The notes under the pieces were generated by a model that was not told where the DNA came from, did not search any database, and saw only the letters and a program-made list of their open reading frames with translations. This document shows, one piece after another, positions 34,801 to 46,800 of a DNA stretch of 64,000 nt. The position numbers were made by a program, and so were the translations under genes. Origin of the DNA: Lineus longissimus (taxonomy: Eukaryota > Nemertea > Pilidiophora > Heteronemertea > Lineidae); assembly GCF_910592395.1 (NCBI RefSeq), contig NC_088319.1, positions 14,322,001 to 14,386,000 of the forward strand, written 5' to 3'. Position 1 is the stretch's first letter. Each line of letters opens with the position of its first letter.

Positions 34801-37800
34801 TGATATCCTATTTGCTGATACTAAAGATGACATAATCAAACTTTGGGAGGACTTTCGGTCATTACATGTGTACCTCTGTGAAACACCACAAGATGTTGGT
34901 GATGTCCATTTAACATGTTTCCAGAAGGCAAAATCCTGGCTAGACAGCTTTATTTCCTTGGGAAATAAGCGGAAGGGTTATAAAAAATTGAACGTTACAC
35001 CTTACATGCATGTGTTAGTATATCATGCACCAAATGTTATCAGACATCATGGGGCATTGAAAAATTATAGTGCGCAAAGTGTTGAGAAGCTTAATGATAT
35101 TGTGAAGCGAGTAACTCTTGGAAAATGTAACCGGGCAGATGCCACCAGGGATGCACTACTTGTGCTGAAGAGAATAGAAAACTTGAAAGGTAAAGATTTG
35201 TCTAGAAGAAAGCGTTCTTATCATAAAGTATCTGAAAAGTACTGGGGGAGTGAGAAAAAGGAAAGGGCTCTGAGTAAGAAGCAAAAAATTCTTGAAGAAA
35301 TAGAAAATACTAATGTGCCTGATGAAGAATTCCCAAGCACTGTAGATGGAATAAAAAGCGAGCTTCACAAAAAATATGGGTACAAAACCACTGCCAGAAG
35401 TTATGAGAAATTGAAAAATATCCTGAAGATGAAGAGGAAGTTATCAACTTAGGCCAAATAAAAGAATAATTTCCAAAACTGAAGGGATCCAGTATTTTTT
35501 AGGTAGGTTGACCCCCCCCCCCCCCCTTTTTGAGAATATGGAGTCATTCCTGAAAAAGAGCGCAAAAATTTGATGAATAAGCTTTCATAATATGGTGTAC
35601 GTACTGAGTTTGTGGACAACTTTCAAGACTTAAAAGTAGTTTTGTTGGGGGTCAACCTACCATAATGTAAAAAGTATTGCAAAAATTTTGGGGCATCAGA
35701 GGTGAGCGGAGACTATCATCAACATATTTGTTATTTGATGAAAGCAGTTAACAGACATTTGACAAAGCTGGATTGGAAAATAACAAATTAATGTGTGTGA
35801 GAAAAGCACTGCAGAATCAAAGAAGTTTTGTTAAAGGCATTTTTCTGTTTGAAGTTTTTATTGTTGAAGTTTTCAAATATTTTTTATTGTAATTGTTTTG
35901 AAATATTTTTGTATGTACTTTTTAACATAATCAAAAGTGAAGCAAAATGCTCAATAAAGTTTTATTTGTATTGTTGATTAAATATTCTCCCTTTGGTGTT
36001 TGTATTTTAATCCTAGGATAGGCTAGGAGTATGACAGTAGTGTCATACTGAAAAACGCGGAACCTCAGTTGAGCCGTACTTCTGTGGGATAGGCCTCTTC
36101 TGACTACCTGTGTTTCACTCTGAAGACACTTTTGGAGATCAAATGACAGCAGAGCTTCTTGATTCTTTGTTCAACAGTCATTCTGAAAAATTTAAAGAAA
36201 GGCAGAGGACTGCCAACCCCATTTTCAGAGGTTATGGACTCTCTACCAATCCCTAGTTAAAACCTGCTTTGATAAGAGAGGCCCTTAGTTCTCACCAAAC
36301 CCCACATTTGAACTGTAAAATCAGTTGGCCAAAGCATTCAGCTGGTGGCACACCTTCGCCATCTAGCGGGAAGAAGCGAAACTAAAGCCCTTGAAGTAGA
36401 ATCCTTGGCGGGAACTTGATTTTCGATGGAGACGATTTTGGTGCGCTAATCTGATTTTATGGACTTTTATGAGCCAAATTAGGTTGAATGGATCATATTT
36501 CAACCAAAAAATGGAAGTGGATGGATGTTTTGAAAAAGAATACTTTTATATTGGATTTTATTGACGAACACCTCTAGTTTATAAGGCCAGGTGAAATAGA
36601 ACAATTCCGCCTCATACTTTTTGTCAAATTGCATTCGAAAATCGTGTATTTCAGCATTTTCCTGTTTCTCAAGGCCTCGTAATAACACTAGACTACTCAT
36701 TTTCAACAGCAAAAAGGAAGCGTATGAACTATTTCCTTTTGATTTAAAATTGATATGGCTGCCTTTATAAACACCTGAAGTTGCCAGATCCAGGTGAAAT
36801 ATTTCATTTCCGTTACTTATGTGACCATAGGAGGGGTTTTTCCTTAGCCGCCTATGCATTGACTGTACATACGCTGGACGTCGCGGTAGCGTCATGGCCG
36901 CGCCTGCGCACTACCCGATGGTAGCGAAAGTTGGTAATGCAATATTTAAGTTTGATTCATCGAATCGATGACAGTGATATCATGACAAATTGCGTTTGTG
37001 ATATTTTTAGATAGTCTAGTTTTTATGGAATTGTTTCCCCCTGTCAGATTGGAATAATGAACCCATTACTGCACTCCAGATTACCGCATTGTTGTCGAAA
37101 AACGCCGATCAGACGATTATCAAATAGTTCCGAATGATATTGGTGTCAAGTGTATGTATCTCATGATCCAAAAATAGATGTTATAAAGGAGGCTATAAAC
37201 CGGTTTCGAGTACCGAAATTTGGTCATCCTTTGTATCTATCTCCGAATCGTTGATCGTTCCTCATCGGAATCTATTCGTCATCCTAGTCATACTTTCTTC
37301 AGGGGGATTGACGGGACCGATCCACAGCCTTGTTTCACGCCATTTATGGTTAATTAAGTCACATGATATATACATGTAAACTGGTTACAGAAATGTAATT
37401 TGTAATGGGCTTGATGTTGTGCCTAGCATCCCGCCATGGAGAACTTATCTGATGATTCAAAACTCTTGTGAGAGACTTACCTTCTGTGACAGTTTAATGC
37501 CAGGTCTTCTGTCCAGCCCTCCTTCGTCCATAACGATAGAATATCTGGACAAGGTGATGAGGGTCTCGGGGTCGATTGCTGTATGGTTAGCGTAAAGTCC
37601 CAGGGTCAGATCATTGTAAACTGCCCAAAAGCTAGAAAAGACGTGAGAATTCAGTCAAATATCAAACATGTCCATGTCATGTCCAGAATATACGCTTATG
37701 TTTCAGACCCATAGATAATATGCCCCACAATGTGGATCTACTTGCATATACCATACCATACCCTTGTTTGGCGAATCTTGACATGTAACGTATTCTGATT

Positions 37801-40800
37801 AATAAACATTGCGTCAGTCTTATTTATTTTGGAGGAGAGCAAATTTGCAGTTCTTGTACCAATGACGCCATAACATGTGGCCAAACATCCTCACATGAAA
37901 ACAACGCTTCGAAACATACCTCCGCCAAAGGACGAAGCAATAAAATCGACAAACATGCTAACAATGCGACCCAAACATTTGAATTTGAGGGCTAAAGTAA
38001 ACATGCGAGGTTGTTTTCTTTTTTGTCCCTCAGAAATCATAAATATGCAATAGCTTGTTTAGGCACGTGGGTCTATCAAAATCTGCGGTGTCTATGTCAT
38101 GAAGTATAGATCCTGAAGCTTGGAGGAAAGAAGTAACCCGAAAAAGGAGAGCATTGGTGCCCCAGAGAGCACTATACCAAGAAGTTGTAACCTTCTTTAC
38201 AATAATTTCATTACACTTCTACAGCAAGTTGCGCGAAAGCGGACCGGATATGCAAGGCTCTGAGGTCACAACATATCTGCTGGCAGAAAGACATTATTCT
38301 TTAACTTTATGCATTCGAACTCTCATGGTTTAATACTCCCTTTAAATGTACGATGGCTTTTATGTGGTTGGACTTCATACTAGCTTACCTTTGACATATC
38401 CCGTTCTCATCTACCGCCTCGACCTGACCCTCAAGTGCTATCCGGGGGATGATGCTGGGCCGTCCTTGATGGAAGCTGTCATTGCTGGCGGAACGTAACA
38501 CACCGTACTTCGGCTCCAGACACTGGTTGTGATAGTCCGTAGGGATGTTGACACTACTTGAACGCTTACGGGTTCTTTCTTGGTTGTGCTAAAGAACAAT
38601 CGTAAGATGCATATTTAGCCGAATAAGGCGAAGTGCATATTGAAAGTGCAAAGATGTGGAATTAAGCGCACTCGGCGGAAATGAAGGCTGAAAGCTCTTA
38701 GAATGGTTGTTGAGTCGACCACCACATTGGTGCGTCTGCTCGGTTATGCGCCACAGTCGTGACATGCGGGAATCCATCACCCAAGGTGTTTTAGATGTGT
38801 CACTAATATCCCTTCACCGCTTTCTCCTCCTTGGCCTTAATTTTAGCTGCTATTTCGGCGAGTCTTTTCTGATCTAAAACCAGTATGTCCACTATCTGCA
38901 TGGGACGTAACACTGAAAAATAGCGTGCCTGCAAAGTGGTACCACTGAGGTTGGCGTTCTGAAACTGCCTTAATAGGAAAAGACGTGACTGGAAAATGAC
39001 ACCACTCCAAAGAATGATACAAACTGACCTGAGCACTGGAGTATACCACGCATAGACTAAGTATATTGTCACTAAAACCCACACTCAACATTGTTTATTC
39101 TCCTTGATGACCCCAAAGAGGACAAGTTACAAACTAGTCATAAATCTATAGATTGTAGATAATGGTGCGAATTAATTATGAATCATTATCTACATCATAT
39201 CAGTGAAAGCCATACCGAGACAAGTGGAGTAATAGCCCGTTGGCATGCCATTGATATACAATAGAGAGGTTCAGATGTTGATATGAGAACGAGAACAAGC
39301 TGGCATTTTGACGTCCGGTATCGCGTTGCAAGTTGTCAAGTTTTGATTTGGTTCGTTGGTACAAACATTATTTACTCACCCCTTCCTCACTTGCAGTAGA
39401 AGCAAGGGAGTCCCTCTTGATGCTGTTGTCGGAGAAGTGTCGTTTCAGCGCCGCGGGCTGGAGGTTTCTCCTCAAGGGTGTCTCCAGGGAACCACTTCGC
39501 CTTTGGCGCTGCCATCTCTCAGATAGCTCCGCTTCCACTCTCCTGTTTTCATTGTAAATATTCAAATCGTCTTCGCTGCTGCATTCACTTGCCGCGCTGT
39601 AGGCCAATCCCTCTGACAGTACGGGGCTCTCCGTCCCCGGAGCGGAAAGGTCAAGGTCAAGGTTAACTTTCAAGGTCAGGGGGCTAGAATGGAGCACCGG
39701 TGCTACAGCGGGTGCCAAGGTACTTTGATCACTTGGGATAATGATTTCTTCAGAACTAGAATCCGTCTTTGCATCAATTTGCAAAGTTGCAAAATTTTGC
39801 TCTCGTGTTTGACCTTGAAGCGGAGAGTCGTGTTCCTTAGCCTTCTCGTCACCACAGTCCGGGTCATCCAAAGCTTTGGCTGGATCAGGCACCTCTTTCG
39901 TTGGCGACTCGGCATCTAATGGATTTGAATGAATTGCTTTGATGATTTCAGCAGAGTACGTGTCATCCTTTGACTTTCTGTGATGAGGCACCTTCGCAAC
40001 CGTTGGAGGTTTGGCGTCAGTGAGCATGTGGCCCGTTGAACGCCGATAAGTGTCATTGTCAAAGCGTTTCAGAGGCGATGGAGTTCCGTGCCTATTTTTA
40101 CGAAGAGCACTCTCGTCTATGGACAATGCCGAATCTTGTTCCGATCTGAGGTCGACAAGGTCTTCCAGAGATCTCCGAACGCCATCGTCAAAGCAAAACG
40201 ATTCGGTCGTGCTACGAAGAGCAGACGACAAAGCTACATTCGGAACTTGTACGTCATTTCCGGGCAAAAGTTCCTGGATCCAACGACTGAAATCATATCG
40301 ATCCTGTGCAGCGAAGACGTGGTCGTTCCCATCAGACGTGACCTTGAACTCAAATCCGACCTTGTCCGTTATTGCGACATGACTTACACTCAAATCAACA
40401 CATATCTCACAACGTTCAGCTGGACCTTTAGTCTTAAATGAATACATTTTACCTTCGTGTATCACACACCAGCATTTTGTAACTTTGTTATGGTCCTTAA
40501 ATCTCAAATACGTTGCCAAGGTGACCTTTTTGAGCGATTCTAAAGTAACCTTGACCTTCTTTACTCCCTTTTTCCCGCCGTTGTGTTTGCGCATGGGTAC
40601 CGGCGAGCGTGGCAATTTCAACCCAGCGAACCCTTTTGATCTTTTTGGCGTAATTTTTTCCATCAAAGATTTTGAATGTGAATGTTTAGTTTGCTTATTT
40701 GCCTGAGATTTCTGCTGTTCCCGATTGGTTGCCATTAGGTATGAGACTCTCCTCTGCGGCATAGGGGAGAGTTGCGGTGGTTTGGACGTCGGAAGAGGTG

Positions 40801-43800
40801 CCAGGCCTTCTTCATCACCAGATTCGTCAGAAGTCGACGGGGCTTTGTAGCTACCGGTGGAGCTCTGAGGCGAGTCCCCGGCAAGATAGTCCGTTTTGCG
40901 GAACAGTGCTGTTCCACCACCAGTATCATGCTGGTGTAGTTTATCATCCCGCGTCACTGATCCTTTGGCGGTTGGGTTATACCCAGGGGATTCCTTCATG
41001 TCCTTCACAGGGGTTGGGTAGTACCCACTGCCCATGCTTCCGTTCACGGAATCCGCATCAACATCACTGGCGCTCTCGTCTGATGAGTAAATGTCCGTAC
41101 TGTGATCAACAGCGTGTCGCAGGGCCTGAAGCCATTCATTATGATCCACGATACTATCAGCGGCGAAGACTTTCTCCTTCTCATTGCACGTACTACTCAC
41201 AACAATCTGATACTTCCTTGTACTTCCGTTTCCGGCCGACGACCGGAAGAACATCTCGCGCACGGCGCATGCCGGAAGAACGAACACATCACTAGCCAAG
41301 TTTGATTGGTCGTTTTCGAAGACACAAAACAACATATCATTGATGACGCACCACTTCTTGCTATCGTCTGCCTGGTCAATCAACCAACCAGAAAAATCAG
41401 GATCCAGGAGATCGACCATAGAAACGTCAAAAGATCCCCTCATCTCCATTTTGAGATATTTGCGAAGTTTCCGCTTCACTCGTTCAGTAACCGAGTCTCT
41501 TCGGATATTGCGGCCGCGTGGTTCGGGGATTTCGATGACCGATTCGTTGTTCCCACGTTCTTCATCTTCGCTGAGGCTCGACGGGTTTCTCACGCGTTCA
41601 ATCTTTAGGATGGGCAACTGAAAGAGAAGAGTAGAGTGATATCCGGACAGTGAGATAGGTTAGCTGTTGCGACACGCGCCAGAGAGTGAACGATATACGG
41701 ACCAAAGTCAAGCCAGCTCGAATTCTTTCCGCAACTGACAGCCAATATCAAGTTATGCCTCGTCGTTCATGTAGATATCCATTTTATAACGGCTTGGAAC
41801 AGGACTTACAATGTAACATCAGTCAAACATAGTGCTCGCTCTCTCATACATTTGTCATGTCAACTGAACAAAAAGTAGAGTGGCAACTTCAAAGTTGTTG
41901 AGATATTGGTGTAGGCTGAACGTCCTCCAACAAGGGTGTTTAACTCTCACCAAAACAAAACGTCAAGTGTTCACTAACTTGGCACAGGGGAGGAAAATCA
42001 TTAAGCTTCTCCATGTGCAGCCCAATTAATCCTAGGCCTGCACCTCCCGCGGTTGATATCCCGGCGCGTGCCGCGAATTAAAGAACAACGTCCTTGGTGC
42101 CCTAATGTTCCCAGGTTATCAGAAGTTACATTAACGAATTTTTAACTCGCTTTACTAACAATCCTGGTGAGCGCATATTTCATTCCGATTTTTACATTCT
42201 TAAAGGCGAAGTGCACCATTTAACATTTGAATTTGAATTTTCCAATTCGGGCGATATACGCCCTGAATTGCTGTTGTGTGTACGACATGGATACAGAATC
42301 ACTCTGCTGCCAAGTTTTATCGCTCTGGCTGTGCAATTCACTGCATTAAGGCCACGTGTACCTCCAGCGGGACATCTCACAGGAACGAACCTAGCCTTTG
42401 ATTACCATTCACATTTGCTTGAAACCTGCTTAATTCAATCGGATTTGATTTAAAATGTTTGCCCAAGGGCTGATGGGGAGACGCTTGCTTTTGGAGCACA
42501 ACTGTTAAACCAGAAATATTGACAAAATGTCTCACTGTCACTATTGCATAATCTCCTTGAAACATATCGATATGTAATAGGTAATAACAGTAAATTATAA
42601 ACCCAGCACTGTTTCCCACCTAAATTAGGGCCTGAATGTAATATTCTCTTCGCGAAATTGATACCTTCAAAACATTTAAACGTATGCACATACTGAGTGC
42701 TTCAATTACATTATGCAAATCAAGCCAGTGCGGCAGTCCAGAACTTCCTGGAACAACAGTATTCTGAATCAGCTTGGCTTGTTGAGGGGACTTTTTTGTT
42801 GAGAGATCTCAAACCATCACATTCTTGAGGCAGGAGACCGGTTGAGGAACACCGTCGTTGTGCGTATATCCGAGACTTAGGACTGATAATCACCGCCGAC
42901 AAGTCAGCATGGTATTTACTAGGGTCTTACATTTAAGGATTAACTTGAAATTGACTGAAATTTCCAACAGGGAGGCAGCTTTGGTCAGCACGACACCCTC
43001 GGTGACAGTCCTATGGTCATTGGCCTCAGTAATCAAGGGTCGTTGTATCAAGTAATTACTTACTCTCCAGCAGGGAAAGCAGATTTGACGAAATGTAGCA
43101 TGAGACCAAGGATATCAAATAATGCTCAGGTCGTTTTGCTCAATGGCCATTGCTTTGATATACCAAGACCTAATTTACAAAGGAGTGTGCTGGGTGCGGT
43201 TATAGAAAATGCATGTTGGTATGATTTTTACCTTGAATTATTTCACAGAAGCCTCATCCCCAACAAGTATACGGATTCATCACGGTCCTCTGTTTGATGT
43301 GCGGGGGTGGGGGAGGGGAGTTTAAAAAGTGGGCCTTAAAGGCTACATCTCCGAAGCAGTCTCCGTACCGAGTGAAAATCCCCGCACAGGATCCGTCCAT
43401 TGTCAAAAAAGGATATTGTCACAAAATATCAGAACGATGTATACCCAAGAGTGCACTATAAATTAAAGGGAAATTCCAAGCAAAAAAACTGTGAAAAATA
43501 AACACTTGAGCTCAGTATAATTCATTGAAAAAAACCCACTTGTTTTCGATAAGGTGATATCAACACTCTATGACCACAATATATGGCCCGCGGTCAAGTG
43601 CCATCCAGATTTCTGGGAAGAGTGAGTGACCTCAAGGACGTCCCCTCCTTCTTTCTACCCACAGCGAATTTCTTGCTAAGAAAAACAACCTAATAAGTTG
43701 ACCATCTGCCAGGAATAAATTCATAATAGTCACCCGCCCGGCAATAATAGGATGCATTGATAACAAAACACCCTGTACACACTAATAATGTACACTTCTG

Positions 43801-46800
43801 CACAGTGTATCATACCTGTGTATATAAACAGGAACTGAGGCACTGGAAACGAGGTCACTACCTAACCTCGATCAATAGCATTGTTGATATACAACGCGAA
43901 CGCCTCGTTAGTCATAGCGGGTTTCGTAGTGTAGTGGTTATCACGTCCGCCTCACACGCGGAAGGTCCTGGGTTCGACCCCCAGCGAAACCAACTTATTT
44001 TTTTATTTTTTTTAAAATACGTTTTCTTTTTTAGTTTTCTTGAATGAAAATGTGTTTAAGCGCGAAACAGTATCGATCGGCGACTTAATCACATCTTGGT
44101 ACCTGGCCCTGCCTGAAGTCTCCTTTAAAATGGCGGACGGCCTAAATTGTAGTTTGACTTTTAATTGTAGTTTGACTTTTACACCCGACCGACCGTAGTT
44201 GGTTTTAACTAAATGTTGCAGGTACCTGTATATCCGAATTATGGAGTGGAAAATAAACTTACTGCGGTTTGAGAGTCTATCGACGTCACATTCGTGCGCT
44301 CCATCGTCACATCCGGTTCCGGCATTTCGTTGTCTGGTCCTTCTGCCGATTTGTCTTCTTCCTCCTCTGCCATCATAACATTTTCATCGTTCTTTGAACC
44401 ATTTGCTTCTTCATCTGAAGCCGATTCCTTGTCGAAAAACCTCCTTTTTGTTGACATTGACGACCTTGACCAAACGTGATCATGCTCTGGCATTGCTTCT
44501 TCGATCACTTTGGCCAAGTCTCCATTTTGGTTCGGAATTTCTTTCGCGGGGCTCTCAGTTTCACTGCCCTTGCTCCTCGGATGTGATTCCGAGGTAACAT
44601 GCGGTACAGAATCGCCATTTCGTTTAGAGTGATGGCCAAGGCCATGATGGCGGTGTTTTTTCGATTTATGTGGCTCACACAGACCCTTCAGGTGGAGAGT
44701 TTCCAAACTGAGTCTGTTTGGTCCCAGGACGGTGGTATTCTGGTTGATGTCACTGTTTTGCCTCGTCGGTTGTCGAAACTGATTGGTTTGTTCTTTGACG
44801 TTTATGAGAAGTTCTTGTATATCGCGTCGTTTTGCTTCACATGTGACCGAGATATTTTCTTCACCCAGTTCCGCCAGGAACTGGAGAGTTGACGAAATGG
44901 CCACGGAGAAATCTGAAACGGTAGAAAAGCGATCGTAAGAATGGTTACAAGGCGAAGAATAACGGTTATTTAAGATTGTACACTGGACAACACCAAACTG
45001 GCTTCACCTGAATGAAATAAAAGACATTTAGAAGAAAGCTGCTGTCTTCCAGTTTCATGCTCCTCCCCTCGCACACCCATTTTTTGCTGAAAGGCCCTAA
45101 AGCGGAAAACAGCCGTTCTTTTTTACGATTATAATGGCATCATATCAAATGTATCCACACTTAACCCATTGAGGTGACGTGACTGTCAAACGCCGTCATT
45201 CCTTCACAACAAACATATCCTGGCATTATTTTGTCAAGAAATTCCTTATTATTTAGAATTGTACGATTTCCTTAAATTCGCTTTCTTCCCACCCAATCAA
45301 AATCGAAGTATGGAGCGTAACAACAGAAAAGTCTCCGTTATCCTCTATTGCATCCACTTCAAATCGGCGAATGTCTGCAATACGAGCTTCACCAACAAAT
45401 ATACCGGAGTATAAACGGAAAGCGTGGTCAAATTTATTATACCATATGCCTATTTTATGGGATTTTCCTGGAGAACTGATACGTCATTAGAGTAATTACC
45501 CTCAGCGCAAATGTTTGCAAAGTTGAACTCGAGTCCGGTAAGGAACAAAGCGCGTGTGTTTTCGCTTTGGTAAAGCCATACATAGAGGTCGAATTCCTCT
45601 AATTATACTTAATATCATTGCAAACTTGAACGTCCAAATTTGTAGGCCTTTTTTCTAACTAGCCATCCTGAGACCAGGCATTTTTGTTTGAAATATCGAG
45701 AGGCGGAGTATACTGAAAACAACTGGTGCCAGGATGCTTACTAGCTGGCCTTCGTGGAACCTGGTGAGACTATATATGAAAGCAGCATATTATCATATTG
45801 TCATGATTTATTAAAGATCCATGGATGACGATAACGAATTCACTTGTTGCCGGTCCATTGAGCCCAGCCATCCCATGTCTTCTTTCAACACCGGTGTAAA
45901 GGTCTGAATAAGTTTATGGCCATCTACAATATTTTAGAACACTAAAACGTTTTCAACATGCGTAATAAGTCACTCTTTACACATTCCACGATCAAAGTAT
46001 GGCTTTTACTGCATTTAATTCCTAAGTATACAGACCTTGATTTTGACTTAGTTAGGGTAGGCCAAGAGTTCAAAGAAAATTGTGCCTTTTTCAATAACGT
46101 TATTTGGAAACACACGATTCTTATCTCGGTGGTCGACTACACGCCATACTCTGACGCCCAGCTCTGATGTTTTAGTACATGTATGTAAATCTGGCAATGT
46201 TTCGTCAAAACCGCATTTTATGACACAGCTATTATGAGATACGACAAAATGGGCCCCTGTATAGGGTTTAAGACACTTTATGACAGATATAAAGCTATCT
46301 ATCCGGACGATAAAAACACCCAGCACAGCAACCATGCCTCAGCTATCCGGGGACGAAAAAAAGGTTGATATCGGTGAATTGTATTGGACGTTTCGATTAA
46401 TGATATTAAAGATAAGATTCACCAGTAAAAAGCTTGATCATTATGACCTGTATAGGTCGAGGAATGATTTTCAATTCGAAAGTACCACAGAAATACGTGT
46501 ACATGCCTGTTCCGCGGGCTCATCTTGACCCGCAATGTCGATAGTGCTGACGCAAACGCATGAGAGTCAGGATCGTTCCAGCTATGATTTGATAGATGAG
46601 AGAATGTACATAAAATATCCTTTCAAAAACCTTTTTACATCCTGCAAGGACTTGCTTCGTTTGCTCGGTTGCATTACGACGTAAAACGGGTTCGCAGCCA
46701 TGTCAAACCTTTTTTCTGGTTTAAACTCATGTCATCGACCAAGTTTATGAAGGAGGCAACAATTAGGAGACAAACATGAGGGAACTTGGCCACCCGGTGA

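Noticed and set aside
32254-35452. Chromodomain and RAG1-like ORFs as one fused protein
   Set aside because: Stop at 32793, in-frame TAG at 32903 upstream of the second ATG, and no donor in exon 2 with the right phase for an acceptor near 32928.
31200-36400. CACTGTT/ACAGTAG heptamer-like sequences as RAG-type terminal signals
   Set aside because: CACTGTT near 31210 and ACAGTAG near 36034 have no extended inverted match or paired target duplication, so chance is more likely.
38803-39084. 93-aa minus ORF taken whole as an exon
   Set aside because: Only 38928..38818 fits phase and splice sites; the upstream hydrophobic part is intron translation.
44239-44904. 221-aa ORF starting at 44904 as a separate gene
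   Set aside because: Its 'start' is an internal GTG; splice acceptor and phase show it is exon 2 of the AFAP1-like gene.
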